Origin: Arcanobacterium wilhelmae
GTDB taxonomy: Bacteria > Actinomycetota > Actinomycetes > Actinomycetales > Actinomycetaceae
Direction: 5' to 3'
NCBI RefSeq assembly: GCF_029632765.1
Contig: NZ_CP121247.1
Coordinates: forward strand, 1,674,001-1,738,000
DNA: 64,000 bases
How positions within the stretch are numbered: position 1 is the stretch's first letter; every line of letters begins with the position of its first letter. This document shows positions 7,988 through 17,507 of this stretch, piece by piece. The position numbers and the translations under genes are program-made. The notes beneath the pieces are model-generated. The model was not told the origin of the DNA. It saw nothing but the letters and a program-made list of their open reading frames with translations, and did no database searches.

Positions 7988-10155
7988 TGCATCGCCCCGA
8001 TCACCGCCGAGCCGATCTGGAACACACCCACGGCGATCACCCAGGCCACCACGAGCTGCACGACGACGGCGATGGCCGTGCGCTTACCTCCAATGAGGCG
8101 CACCTGCTCGGCAACAGTCGCCAAACACGGCGTATACAACAGAACAAACAGAAGGAACGCGTAGGCCGCGAGGCCCTGGTAGCCCTCACCCGCCGTCGTC
8201 GTGAACGTCGTCGTCAGGAGTTCAGGCAGGGCGCCGAGATCATCGCCGTTGCTCTCGGCGTCGCCCGCGGCCGAGGGATCCATATTGTAGGAGGTGACGA
8301 TCGAGGAAACCACGGTTTCCTTCGCCACGAAGCCAGTCATCAACGCGCCCGTCATGTGCCAATCCCCAAAGCCCGCAGGCGCGAACACCGGCTCGAGCGC
8401 CATCGCCACGCGCCCGTAGGCCGAATCCGACATCGGCATCTCGGGATCCGCGAACGAGTACTGGCTCGACGTCGGGACGGAGGAAAGCAGCCACACGCCG
8501 AGCGTCATCACCACGATGATCTTGCCCGCCGAACGCACAAAACCCCAGGTACGGGACGCAACGGATTTCACAAGCAACCACGCGCGCGGCACCTGGTAGG
8601 CCGGCAAAATCAGCATCAGCGGCGACGCCGAATACCCGCGCCCAAGGAAACGCTTCAGGACCGCCGCACCCAACACGACGGCGAGCATCGAGGCCACATA
8701 CATCGAGAACACCACGGTGCCCGCGTGGGCCGGGAAGAAGATTTTCGCCACCATCAGGTAGATCGTCAGCCGCGCGGCGCATGAGGTGTAGGGCGTGATC
8801 AGCACTGTAATCAGGCGCTGGGCGGAGCTCGGTAGCGCGCGCGTTGCCGAAAGCGATGGCACGTTGCATCCAAATCCCATGATGAGCGGAAGGATCACGC
8901 GCCCATCCAGGCCAATTTTTCGCATCAGGCGATCGCCGAGAAACGCCACGCGTGCCATGTAGCCGGTATCTTCCAGCAGTGAGATCACCACGAAAATCAC
9001 GGCAATCAGCGGCACAAACGACGCCACCACGCCCAGGCCCACAGCAAGGCCACCAATGAGGAACGAGTTCAACCACGTGGCCGTGATCCCAGTGGCTCCA
9101 AGAAGCCAGCCAATTCCGTTCGCCAGCGAAATCGCGCCAGGCTCGGTTGAGGAAAAGGCGGCGTCGAAGGCGTCCTGCAGCGGGCCGATCCACTCCCCCG
9201 CCAGCTTGAACGCCAACCACATGATCGCCAGGAACAGCACCGGTCCGACCACCGGGTTCAGGAGCACATGATCGACCTTGTCCGAGGCGGTGTCCGCCGG
9301 CTCGGGCATCGGCTCGCCAAGGCTCGCCTCCACCTGCTCGACCCACGCGAACAGTGCGTCCGCACGCGCCAGATCCGCCGGGTTGCTTCCCGACGTCGCA
9401 GCATCAGTTCCGAGCTCGAGCCCGGCGGTTGCGCTGTGGGAGCACGAGCAGGCCGAACTGCGAGCGCAGCCCGCACTGTCTGTGCAAGTGGTACCGGCGT
9501 CAGGAGCGAGCGGAAGCGCGGAGCGCAACGGGAAGCCGGGAGCGAGCGGGTCGGCGTTGAGACCGCAAAGGCGCGGGCGCGCCTCGAGCGCGGCCTGCGC
9601 GAAGCTGGCGACGGCGGTGGCCGCCGCGCGTTCGCGAGGGTCCGCGAGCATGACCGGCACGCCGAGCGTGGCCGAGAGCGCCACCGGATCGAGGGTGCGC
9701 CCTGCTGCGCGGGCGACGTCGGCCATCGTGATCACGACGGCGACGGGCAGGCCCGTCTGGCCGATCTGGCCCAACAGGTAGAGGGAGCGAGTGAGGGAGC
9801 CGCCGTCGAGAACAGCGATCACCAAATCGACTCCGCCAAAACGCTGCGGGTCCGTGAGCGTGCCGGGAGCGCCAGCGAGGTGATCGGAAACCACCTTCTC
9901 GTCCGGGCTGGCAGGGATGAGCGAGTAGGTTCCCGGCAGGTCCAACACGCGGGCGCCGAGCGCGGCCCAGTTGCCCGACTGCACCTCAACCGTGGTGCCC
10001 GGCGCATTCACCGTTTTCTGATGCGAACCGGTGATCGCGTTGAAAAGAGTGGATTTTCCGACGTTCGGGTTGCCCACCAGGGCGATCGTCGGCTGGCTCA
10101 CGGGCGCTTCGGGAGCGGTGTGGCGCACGACGGCGGAGATGCCCCTCACGCGCAT
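7984..10155 (-). CDS. feoB: Ferrous iron transporter FeoB
   Basis: A 723-aa inner-membrane Fe(II) permease with an N-terminal G domain: G1 GNPNVGKST (residues 28-36), G3 DLPG (72-75) and a G4-position TMAD (143-146) in place of the enterobacterial NMxD. About eight membrane segments follow (about 295-720), including the gate region GFGCNVPS and SCAARL. Between the G domain and the membrane part is a Cys/His-rich insert (Cys224, Cys230, Cys236, Cys238, His240) that is not part of the textbook FeoB layout. The gene overlaps feoA by 10 bp and feoC by 4 bp. A possible DtxR-type box lies upstream of the operon. Confidence 0.95.
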   Translation of the reverse strand: MRVRGISAVVRHTAPEAPVSQPTIALVGNPNVGKSTLFNAITGSHQKTVNAPGTTVEVQSGNWAALGARVLDLPGTYSLIPASPDEKVVSDHLAGAPGTLTDPQRFGGVDLVIAVLDGGSLTRSLYLLGQIGQTGLPVAVVITMADVARAAGRTLDPVALSATLGVPVMLADPRERAAATAVASFAQAALEARPRLCGLNADPLAPGFPLRSALPLAPDAGTTCTDSAGCARSSACSCSHSATAGLELGTDAATSGSNPADLARADALFAWVEQVEASLGEPMPEPADTASDKVDHVLLNPVVGPVLFLAIMWLAFKLAGEWIGPLQDAFDAAFSSTEPGAISLANGIGWLLGATGITATWLNSFLIGGLAVGLGVVASFVPLIAVIFVVISLLEDTGYMARVAFLGDRLMRKIGLDGRVILPLIMGFGCNVPSLSATRALPSSAQRLITVLITPYTSCAARLTIYLMVAKIFFPAHAGTVVFSMYVASMLAVVLGAAVLKRFLGRGYSASPLMLILPAYQVPRAWLLVKSVASRTWGFVRSAGKIIVVMTLGVWLLSSVPTSSQYSFADPEMPMSDSAYGRVAMALEPVFAPAGFGDWHMTGALMTGFVAKETVVSSIVTSYNMDPSAAGDAESNGDDLGALPELLTTTFTTTAGEGYQGLAAYAFLLFVLLYTPCLATVAEQVRLIGGKRTAIAVVVQLVVAWVIAVGVFQIGSAVIGAMQ

Positions 10156-10367
10156 TCCTCCGCCACGATCTTGCGGGCGGACATGCGATCGATCGCAACA
10201 CGCGAGCCGGAAACGTTGAGGATCAGGCCGGCGAGCGTGCGGTGAGTAACCCAGGCGCGGGCGCCAGGGCGCACGCCGAGTTCACGCATGCGCAGAATCG
10301 ATTCTTGCGGGAGTGTGATCTCCGTGAGCCGCAGGGCCACCTTCGTTGGGCAATCACTCAGGCGCAT
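10146..10367 (-). CDS. feoA: Ferrous iron transport accessory protein FeoA
   Basis: A 73-aa SH3-like protein starting MRLSDCPTK, with the family pattern ILRMRELGVRPGARAWV and a C-terminal VAIDRMSARKI strand. FeoA is needed for FeoB activity at the cytoplasmic face. I chose the ATG at 10367, not the longer frame from 10445, because GAGGAGG lies 5 nt upstream and the product then has the normal family length. First gene of the feoABC operon. Confidence 0.9.
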   Translation of the reverse strand: MRLSDCPTKVALRLTEITLPQESILRMRELGVRPGARAWVTHRTLAGLILNVSGSRVAIDRMSARKIVAEECA

Positions 10368-10502
10368 CGCATCCTCCTCGCGTTGTCGAGCCCGGGCTGG
10401 CCGGGCTGATTCTGGGAGCGGGCAGTCCCGTTGCTGCCCTTGCACTGGCGTACAGCTCCGGTTGACCGCAAAGGCCGCACTTTTTCTCCAATGCCACTGA
10501 AC

Positions 10503-10521
10503 TTAGGGTACGCTTACTTTC
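10503..10521 (-). promoter_or_regulatory. Possible DtxR/IdeR-type iron box upstream of feoA
   Basis: The sequence TTAGGGTACGCTTACTTTC matches about 12 of 19 positions of the DtxR/IdeR consensus TTAGGTTAGCCTAACCTAA. It lies about 135 bp before the feoA start in the only space that could hold the feo promoter. Iron repression of feo by such a regulator is well known; this site is inferred and weak. Confidence 0.35.
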
Positions 10522-10544
10522 CTATTTTCGTAATGCCAAAGTAG

Positions 10545-10582
10545 CGAAATTGGGCGGCGGGTTTTCCCGCCGCCCAATTTCG
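10545..10582 (-). terminator. Terminator of ppdK
   Basis: A perfect 17-bp stem (CGAAATTGGGCGGCGGG and its complement) with loop TTTT lies 36 nt after the ppdK stop. It separates ppdK from the feo promoter region. Confidence 0.75.
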
Positions 10583-10617
10583 ATCACTCACCTGCGCATT
10601 CAGCCACTATCGCGGCT

Positions 10618-13362
10618 TCACGCAGTTGCGTAGCCTTCGCCCGCGTTTTCCGCGATCTCGGACTCGTTGTGGACCTCTGCACGAGCCGCCTCCAGGCGTG
10701 CGATCGGCACACGGAACGGGGAGCACGACACGTAGGACAGCCCTGCTGCCTGGAAGAAGTGGATCGACATCGGATCGCCACCATGCTCACCACACACGCC
10801 CATCTTCATGCCCGGCTTCGTGGAACGGCCACGCTCCACACCCATCTGCACCATGGCGCCAACGCCCTTCTGGTCGATGGTCTCGAACGGCGAAATGCCG
10901 AAGATGCCCTCGTCGAAGTACTCCTTGAAGAACGCGCCCTCCACATCATCACGCGAGAAGCCCCACGTGGTTTGGGTCAGATCGTTCGTGCCGAAGGAGA
11001 AGAAGTCCGACTCGGCCGCGATACGATCGGCCGTCACCGCAGCTCGCGGTAGCTCGATCATGTTGCCGATCGGGATATTCAGCTCCACGCCCTGCTCCTT
11101 GGCCACCTGGCGAACCACGGCCTCCGAGCGGTCGCGCACGATCTGCATCTCGCGAACCGAACCAATCAGCGGAACCATCACCTCAGAGCGCGGATTCTTG
11201 CCTTCCTTAATGAGGGCCGCCGTAGCCTCAGCCACCGCGCGCACCTGCATCTCGAACAGTCCGTGCATCTTCAGGCCCAGGCGCACGCCGCGCAGACCCA
11301 GCATCGGGTTCTGCTCGTGGTTCGCCTCGATCGCGGCCATCATCTGGCGCTCGCCCTCGGACACGTCCTCGCCCTTGGCGCTCTTGACCGCGAGCTTCAC
11401 CTTCGCTTCGGTCAGATCCTGGAGGAACTCGTGAAGCGGCGGATCAATGAGGCGAACCGTGACCGGCAGGCCGTTCATCGCCAAGAAAATACCCTTGAAA
11501 TCCTCACGCTGAAGCGGCAGCAACTCAGCAAACACGGCCTCGCGCTCTTCTTGGTTCTTCGCAAGCACCAGGCGCTCGATCAGCACGCGGCGATCGCCGA
11601 GGAACATATGCTCGGTACGTGTCAAGCCAATGCCGGTAGCACCGAAATCGCGAGCGCGCTGAGCATCCTCAGGCGTATCCGCGTTCGCACGCACCTTCAT
11701 TGTGGCCGTCTTATCCGCATGGGTGAGGATGTGGTGCACGGCCGTGACCAGTTCCTTCGTATCCTCATCCGGCGAGGCTGCCAGGCCGGCCTCCAGGCCG
11801 TGAGCGATGTAGGTGGTCACCGGCGAATCCGAGACCGGAACCGAGCCGAGGAAGATCTCGCCCGTGGTTCCATCGATCGAAATCACGTCGCCAACCTTGA
11901 GCTCCGTGCCCGAGGACTTGATCGTGAGCGTGCCCTCGGCCTCGTTCACCAGCAGATCCTCCGCGCCAACCACAGCGGTGCGGCCCATGCCGCGGGCCAC
12001 CACTGCCGCGTGGGAGGTCTTGCCGCCGCGGGCTGTGAGAACACCCGAGGACACAACCATTCCCTGCAGATCGTCCGGGTTGGTTTCGCGGCGAACCAGG
12101 ATTACAGACGCGCCGGCCTCAGTACGCTCGACGGCGGTGGCGTTATCCATCACGATCTCGCCCACAGCAGCGCCCGGCGATGCGGGCATACCCGAGGAGA
12201 TCGGCTTCGGAGCGGCCGAGCGATCGAACTGCGGGAACAGCAACGACGTGAGCTGCGCGCCCGTGACACGGGTGAGCGCCTCGTCGCGGGTAATGAGCTT
12301 CTCGCTCACCAGCTGGTCCGCGATACGGAACGCGGCGGCAGCCGTTCGCTTACCCACGCGGGTCTGAAGCATCCACAGCTTGCCGCGCTCCACCGTGAAC
12401 TCGATGTCGCACAGATCGCGGTAGTGGGTTTCCAGCGTCTTCATAATCGAAATCAGCTGATCGTACGCCTCGCGATCAATATTCGCCAGATCCTCCAGCG
12501 ACAGGGTGTTGCGGATGCCCGCCACCACGTCCTCGCCCTGGGCGTTCTCCAGGTAGTCGCCGTACGTGCCCGACTGGCCGGTGGACGGATCGCGCGTGAA
12601 CGCCACGCCCGTACCCGAGCCCTCACCCATGTTGCCGAATACCATGGTCTGAACGTTCACAGCCGTGCCGAGATCGTGCGGGATATGCTCACGACGGCGG
12701 TAGATCTGCGCGCGCTCAGTGTTCCAGGAACGGAAGACGGCCTCCACGGCCAGATCCAGCTGCTTGCGTGGATCCTGCGGGAAATCCTGGCCCGTAGCGT
12801 TTCGGAAGATCTCCTTATACTCGGCCACGAGGCCCTTGAGATCCTCGGTAGTCATGTCCAAATCGCCGGCGTAGCCGTTGCGCTCTTGCAGGCCGTGAAG
12901 CGCATTGGAGAACAGATCGCCGTCAACATCCATCACCGTCTTGCCGAACATTTGAATCAGGCGGCGGTAGGAATCCCATGCGAAGCGCTCGTTGCCCGAC
13001 TGCTCAGCAAGCCCGACCACCGACTCGTCGTTGAGGCCAATATTGAGCACGGTTTCCATCATGCCCGGCATCGAGAACTTCGCACCCGAACGCACCGACA
13101 CGAGCAGCGGGTTTGCGGGATCTCCCAGATCCTTGCCCATCGCCTGCTCGACGTCGCGGATCGACTTCGTCACCTCAACGTTGAGGGAATCCGGCACTGC
13201 ACCCTCGGTGAGATAGGTGCGGCATGCCTCAGTAGTAATGGTGAATCCGGGAGGCACCGGCATGCCCAGCTTCGTCATCTCGGCAAGGTTCGCGCCCTTT
13301 CCGCCGAGGAGATCCTTCATATCCTTGTCGCCTTCGGCGAACGCGTATACGTACTTCGTCAT
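10618..13362 (-). CDS. ppdK: Pyruvate, phosphate dikinase
   Basis: A 914-aa three-domain enzyme that interconverts pyruvate, ATP and Pi with phosphoenolpyruvate, AMP and PPi. The N-terminal ATP-grasp domain begins KDLLGGKGANLAEM. The swivelling phosphohistidine domain has TARGGKTSHAAVV with the catalytic His at about residue 450. The C-terminal PEP/pyruvate-binding barrel has GLTRTEHMF and the GVCGEHGGDP loop. Length is normal for the bacterial enzyme. It stands alone; pyrophosphatase encoded nearby (ppa) could pull the reaction toward PEP. The DUF299-type regulatory kinase usually paired with PPDK is not in this window. Confidence 0.96.
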   Translation of the reverse strand: MTKYVYAFAEGDKDMKDLLGGKGANLAEMTKLGMPVPPGFTITTEACRTYLTEGAVPDSLNVEVTKSIRDVEQAMGKDLGDPANPLLVSVRSGAKFSMPGMMETVLNIGLNDESVVGLAEQSGNERFAWDSYRRLIQMFGKTVMDVDGDLFSNALHGLQERNGYAGDLDMTTEDLKGLVAEYKEIFRNATGQDFPQDPRKQLDLAVEAVFRSWNTERAQIYRRREHIPHDLGTAVNVQTMVFGNMGEGSGTGVAFTRDPSTGQSGTYGDYLENAQGEDVVAGIRNTLSLEDLANIDREAYDQLISIMKTLETHYRDLCDIEFTVERGKLWMLQTRVGKRTAAAAFRIADQLVSEKLITRDEALTRVTGAQLTSLLFPQFDRSAAPKPISSGMPASPGAAVGEIVMDNATAVERTEAGASVILVRRETNPDDLQGMVVSSGVLTARGGKTSHAAVVARGMGRTAVVGAEDLLVNEAEGTLTIKSSGTELKVGDVISIDGTTGEIFLGSVPVSDSPVTTYIAHGLEAGLAASPDEDTKELVTAVHHILTHADKTATMKVRANADTPEDAQRARDFGATGIGLTRTEHMFLGDRRVLIERLVLAKNQEEREAVFAELLPLQREDFKGIFLAMNGLPVTVRLIDPPLHEFLQDLTEAKVKLAVKSAKGEDVSEGERQMMAAIEANHEQNPMLGLRGVRLGLKMHGLFEMQVRAVAEATAALIKEGKNPRSEVMVPLIGSVREMQIVRDRSEAVVRQVAKEQGVELNIPIGNMIELPRAAVTADRIAAESDFFSFGTNDLTQTTWGFSRDDVEGAFFKEYFDEGIFGISPFETIDQKGVGAMVQMGVERGRSTKPGMKMGVCGEHGGDPMSIHFFQAAGLSYVSCSPFRVPIARLEAARAEVHNESEIAENAGEGYATA

Positions 13363-13516
13363 GTAATTCCCTCCATTGGGAGCGGCCCCTGATACGCTGT
13401 GGGCCGCATCGACTTCACAGATTCGGCACTGAATCCGTTCCCAAGTTTAACACTTGTGACTCCTAACACGCACCCGACGTCGGGCCCCAAGTCCCAGCTA
13501 GCCCCTTCACGCGCGG

Positions 13517-13558
13517 CGATGGGCGTTCCCCCAGGAAAACCCGGAAAAACGCCCATCG
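13517..13558 (-). terminator. Terminator of the PspC operon
   Basis: Inverted arms CGATGGGCGTT and AACGCCCATCG are separated by about 20 nt and lie just after the 71-aa membrane protein gene on the minus strand. The large loop makes it weaker than others in the window. The rest of 13363-13571, upstream of ppdK, shows no gene. Confidence 0.55.
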
Positions 13559-13571
13559 TACGTTTCAAACC

Positions 13572-13787
13572 CTAGCTTGCCAACGGCGTCGGCAGCTCCG
13601 TGGAATGCTCATCGCCGTCGTTCATCATGGCCGGAATAAACGCCGCCACCACGAATATCGAGGCGAGAATCAGAAGCAGCCCCACCACCAGCGCAAAGCC
13701 AGAAACATTCACTCCCGTGCCCACGAGGATCGCGAACACGCCCGAGATCACGAGCAGCGCACCCCACAACATCACACCAATCTTCAT
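13572..13787 (-). CDS. Small two-helix membrane protein
   Basis: A 71-aa protein made of two hydrophobic segments (about residues 5-25 and 30-52) and a short polar C-terminus. AAGGAG lies 7 nt before the ATG. It starts 13 bp after the stop of the PspC-domain gene, so the two are very probably co-transcribed. No family was recognised; a role in envelope-stress sensing is only suggested by position. Confidence 0.7.
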   Translation of the reverse strand: MKIGVMLWGALLVISGVFAILVGTGVNVSGFALVVGLLLILASIFVVAAFIPAMMNDGDEHSTELPTPLAS

Positions 13788-13800
13788 GACCTTCTCCTTC

Positions 13801-15462
13801 TTACTTTGAAGTCGCCGACGCCGACGGCGAGGGCTGGCTTGCCGATTCGCTCGGCTTTGTGGTCGGTTCCGACGTCGCAGACGACGTCGGGGCCGGGCTG
13901 GAATCGTTGCCCGGTGTCAGCGGCGCGGATGCGATTTTGTCCGTAACGTTCACGCGCCCGAAGCCGAGCTCGATCTTGATCCTTCGGGCGCGGTCAGGGT
14001 CGGTTGCCGCCCCCGGATTTCCAAGCGTGACCGACATCTTCACGTGGTTTCGCGGGCTAATGTGGCGCCGCTCGCGCGGGCCCTCACCACGCCCATCACG
14101 CGGGCCGTCAGGGCGGGCGTTGCCAGCCTGCGAGCCGTCAGCGTTACCACGGCGATCGCCCCCCATCGGCCCAGGCCCACCTGGGCCGCCGTCGCGATCA
14201 TTGTTTCCTCGAGGGCCGTCACCTCGGCCAGGCATGCCCTGGCCATCGCCGCGTCCGTCGCGGCCAGCGCCGGGGCCCATCGCTCCGCCCGGTTCCTCGC
14301 TCACCATCGCCGTGCCGTCGCCGGAAATATTCCAGCCGTCGGCACCATCCAGGTCCACGACACCAACCGTTGTGATCTCGAGGATCACAGGGTCGGACGG
14401 ATCAACATGGAGATCGAGGCGCCCTGCACCGGCGGAAATATGGGCGCCGTCAGGGAGCGTGCTCACGTCCAACGCACCTCGCGCAACGAGTGCGGCCCGC
14501 GTCGGCTCCGACGTCGACGAAAACAGAGCAACGTCCGTAGCATGAGCCACACGCTCGGGCAGGAAGTACGCGAACGGCACCAGCGGGAGGGTAATGGCCG
14601 CAGCCAGCACGCTCGCAGCTGTCAGCCATGTGCCACGCCGTCCGCGAGCGCCCGCCGTCACCAGCGAAACGCCCGTCACGATGGCGGCCGCGCCAACCGC
14701 GATCGCGGCGGACGCCACGCTCAAGCCCATCACGATCACCACGATTGCTGCTGCGAGCGCCGCCAACGCAAGAGTGCCGAAAATATAGGTGGCCGACACC
14801 TTCGGCGAGGCCGTGTAACGGTTCCAGAGATTCGGGCGCGGCGCGGTTGGCGCGATCGGCGGCACCGGTTGCTGCGCGCCGAAATGAGCCTGGCCAAAGT
14901 CCTCGGTTGGCGCGGAATAATCGGAGTACGCTGCCTGCGCGATCTGCGGCTGAGGGCCGACAACTTCCGTCGGAGTGTCAGACGCGAACTGTTCCGTCGG
15001 AGCGTCGGCGTCAGCAGCGAAACCAGGGGCTCCTGCGTTGCCAGCCGCACCGGCGTCGGGGGCCCCGGCGCCAGCTGGCGCACCGGCGTCGCCACGCTTC
15101 GCGATCAGCAGCGCCACGCCAGCCAACACCACCACCGCAACAAGCGCAAGGAAGTGGCGCGAAAGGAACGCCACCAGGCCGACAACCGCGAGCGCGAGAG
15201 CCGCAAGGAACCGGCCCGAAACCTTGCGATTGAGCGCCAATTCGAGTTCGATCTGGTCGTCGCCGGCCATCGGCACGAACAGCCATGCGAGGCCGTAGGC
15301 GAGCACGCCCAGGCCGCCAACGAACGCCAATGCGAGCGCGCCCACACGAACCAGCAACGGCGACACGTTCCATCGGTACGCCAACCCGGCACATACACCG
15401 CCAAGGTAGCCGTCCGGAGTGCGGCGCAACGGCGATTTCCTCATCGAGTCAAAAATGTTCAT
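13801..15462 (-). CDS. PspC-domain multi-pass membrane protein (LiaF/PspC-like)
   Basis: A 553-aa protein starting MNIFDSMRKSPLRRTPDGY. Residues about 12-75 form a PspC domain (GYLGGVCAGLAYRW followed by a membrane helix). Further membrane helices lie near residues 90-125 and 210-300, and a Gly/Asp/Arg-rich disordered stretch of about 90 residues precedes the C-terminus. The longer frame from 15771 is rejected because the PspC domain normally starts a few residues after the initiator. It is divergently transcribed from a PspC-histidine kinase and response regulator. In LiaFSR-like systems such a membrane protein restrains the kinase; that role is inferred here. Confidence 0.75.
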   Translation of the reverse strand: MNIFDSMRKSPLRRTPDGYLGGVCAGLAYRWNVSPLLVRVGALALAFVGGLGVLAYGLAWLFVPMAGDDQIELELALNRKVSGRFLAALALAVVGLVAFLSRHFLALVAVVVLAGVALLIAKRGDAGAPAGAGAPDAGAAGNAGAPGFAADADAPTEQFASDTPTEVVGPQPQIAQAAYSDYSAPTEDFGQAHFGAQQPVPPIAPTAPRPNLWNRYTASPKVSATYIFGTLALAALAAAIVVIVMGLSVASAAIAVGAAAIVTGVSLVTAGARGRRGTWLTAASVLAAAITLPLVPFAYFLPERVAHATDVALFSSTSEPTRAALVARGALDVSTLPDGAHISAGAGRLDLHVDPSDPVILEITTVGVVDLDGADGWNISGDGTAMVSEEPGGAMGPGAGRDGRGDGQGMPGRGDGPRGNNDRDGGPGGPGPMGGDRRGNADGSQAGNARPDGPRDGRGEGPRERRHISPRNHVKMSVTLGNPGAATDPDRARRIKIELGFGRVNVTDKIASAPLTPGNDSSPAPTSSATSEPTTKPSESASQPSPSASATSK

Positions 15463-15575
15463 GACCCAATCGTGGCAAAGCGTGGCGCTTCGCGATATGG
15501 GGTACCACCCTGATTCACCCCTGATTCGCGCACTCAGGGAGCCGCGGCCGGCGCACTGCATGCGACAATATGTGC

Positions 15576-16787
15576 GTGAGCAACACTGACTTTTCGTATC
15601 TGCGGGCCCCAGGCGTACCTGAGCGCGCACCGCTCGAGCGGCGTCACCCGCGCATCCTGGCCGGTGTGGCGCAAGGGGTGGCCGTGCACCTCGGCGGCAG
15701 TGCAGCCCTGTGGCGCGCGGGATTCCTGCTCGCGTGCGGGTTTTACGGCGCCGGAGCGATTGCATATGCACTGCTCGCTTTCATGGTTCCAAACGCCCAC
15801 GGTACCGACGCCGGGGCGCGTCTCGCGCCAAGACTCGGCGAGCGCATGCAAAAGCGGGCCGCTACGCCGTCGCGCAAAACACTCGTTACTGTGGCTCTGT
15901 TTTTCCTTGGTGCCGGTGCGGTTCTTGCGCTCGTTGAAGCGCTGGGAACCGTGATTCCCACGAACCTCGTTGTGCCATTCCTCGTGATCGTGATCGGCGC
16001 CGGGATCGCGTGGGCGCAGCCGGGGGAATCGGTGTCGGTGAGCTGGACGATCACGGGTGCCGCTGTGACCGCGGTGGGTGCGCTTCTCTTCACAACGAAC
16101 GCACTGGGCTGGCGGGCCACTGTTTCTGGTGTGGTGGTTGCCGTGGCGATGCTCGTGGCAGTGGGCGTGGTACTTGCGGGGGTGTTGCTGCGCAACAAAA
16201 ATCAGCTGTTTTACGAGCGCGAGCGCACGATCCGCGAATCGGAGCGGGCCGATATCGCCGCACACCTGCACGATTCGGTCCTGCAAACCCTGACGTTAAT
16301 CCGCGCGCGAGCGGGCGACCCGGAAGAAGTGGCCGCTCTCGCACGCACCCAGGAGCACGATCTGCGCCGATATCTCTATTCTGATCGCGCGCAGGAAGGC
16401 ACGTCGGTGGCCGAAGAGATTCGGCGCGTAGCCGGCGAGGTTGAGCGAACGTTCCGCGTGGAGATCGACGTGGTGGCCAGCGGGGACACGGCCCCGACGT
16501 CGGCATCGCGGGCGCTTGCGGGCGCGGTTCGCGAGGCTCTCACCAATGCGGCGAAGCACGCGAGCGGGAAGATCTCGCTGTTTGCCGAACTGTCCGATCA
16601 GGAGTGTGAAGTGTTCGTGCGCGATCGCGGCGCCGGTTTCGACCCTGCATCGATCCCGCCGGATCGAGCCGGGATCCGCGATTCGATCCGCGGGCGAATC
16701 GAGGGCGCCGGCGGCGAGGTAGAGATTCGCTCCCCACTCCCCAGCGGCGGAACTGAAGTGAGAATGCGAATAGGAGGCAGACAATGA
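15576..16787 (+). CDS. Sensor histidine kinase with N-terminal PspC domain
   Basis: About 403 aa. The N-terminal 70 residues are a PspC-like domain (HPRILAGVAQGVAVHLG plus a membrane helix) and three or four more helices follow to about residue 205. The cytoplasmic half has a HisKA_3 dimerisation box (AAHLHDSVLQTL, phosphoacceptor His at about 232) and a HATPase domain (EALTNAAKHA, then DRGAGFD). This is the NarL-type kinase architecture linked to envelope stress. The GTG at 15576 is preferred over the ATG at 15570: GACAAT (15564-15569) ends 7 nt before it and there is no Shine-Dalgarno. The stop overlaps the regulator start by 4 bp. Confidence 0.88.
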   Translation: MSNTDFSYLRAPGVPERAPLERRHPRILAGVAQGVAVHLGGSAALWRAGFLLACGFYGAGAIAYALLAFMVPNAHGTDAGARLAPRLGERMQKRAATPSRKTLVTVALFFLGAGAVLALVEALGTVIPTNLVVPFLVIVIGAGIAWAQPGESVSVSWTITGAAVTAVGALLFTTNALGWRATVSGVVVAVAMLVAVGVVLAGVLLRNKNQLFYERERTIRESERADIAAHLHDSVLQTLTLIRARAGDPEEVAALARTQEHDLRRYLYSDRAQEGTSVAEEIRRVAGEVERTFRVEIDVVASGDTAPTSASRALAGAVREALTNAAKHASGKISLFAELSDQECEVFVRDRGAGFDPASIPPDRAGIRDSIRGRIEGAGGEVEIRSPLPSGGTEVRMRIGGRQ

Positions 16788-17437
16788 TTTCAGTATTCAT
16801 CGTGGACGACCACGCGCTTGTGCGGGCTGGTGTTCGCAGCCAGCTCGACGCCTTCGACGGCATCGAATGCGTCGGCGAAGCCGACAGCGTGGACGCGGCC
16901 ATCTCGGCGCTCACCACCCACGCGAGCCGCACGCCCGACGTCGTCCTCCTCGACGTCCACCTCCCGGGCGGATCCGGTGGCGGCGGCGCCGAAGTGGCGC
17001 GCGCCGTACTGGGGCGCAAAGTACCCACAACATTCCTGGCGCTGTCGGTCTCCGATGCCGCCGACGACGTCGTGGCCGTGATCCGCGCCGGAGCCCGCGG
17101 CTATGTGACAAAAGCCGTAAGCGCAGAGGAACTCGAGGAAGCGATCCGGCGCGTGGCCAGCGGAGACGCAGCCTTCTCTCCGCGCCTGGCCGGATTCGTG
17201 CTGGACGCGTTCCGCGGGGAAAGCACGGCAGTGAGCGACGCCGAACTCGACTTGCTTTCGGCACGCGAGCAAGAAGTCATGCGACTGATCGCGCGCGGAT
17301 ACACCTACCGCGAAACCGCCTCCGAGCTTTTTATCTCGATCAAAACAGTAGAAACGCATGTTTCTGCCGTGTTGCGTAAGCTCCAGCTCTCGAACCGGCA
17401 CGAACTCTCGCGCTGGGCAGCAGCTCGCGGTATCTAG
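16784..17437 (+). CDS. NarL/LuxR-family response regulator
   Basis: A 217-aa two-domain regulator. The receiver domain has the acidic pair VDDH at residues 7-10, the phosphorylation site Asp57 in LLDVHL, and the conserved KAVSAEEL lysine. The C-terminal LuxR-type helix-turn-helix reads LSAREQEVMRLIARG…SIKTVETHVSAVLRKL. An ATGA overlap with the kinase gene indicates a cognate pair. Its targets probably include the divergent PspC operon, by analogy with LiaR; no binding site was identified. Confidence 0.93.
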   Translation: MISVFIVDDHALVRAGVRSQLDAFDGIECVGEADSVDAAISALTTHASRTPDVVLLDVHLPGGSGGGGAEVARAVLGRKVPTTFLALSVSDAADDVVAVIRAGARGYVTKAVSAEELEEAIRRVASGDAAFSPRLAGFVLDAFRGESTAVSDAELDLLSAREQEVMRLIARGYTYRETASELFISIKTVETHVSAVLRKLQLSNRHELSRWAAARGI

Positions 17438-17507
17438 GGGCGAGCAGGCAGGCAACGGGAGTGACGGCAGGCGGGCGAGTGAGAGCGCTCCCTCGTAGAC
17501 TGGGCAC

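Noticed and set aside
11263..13392. 709-aa reading frame opposite ppdK
   Set aside because: Antisense to a fully conserved PPDK; no domain or ribosome-binding site of its own.
15463..15771. N-terminal extension of the PspC-domain protein
   Set aside because: The extra 103 residues are Arg/Cys-rich with no domain and run into the divergent promoter region; PspC proteins start shortly before the domain.
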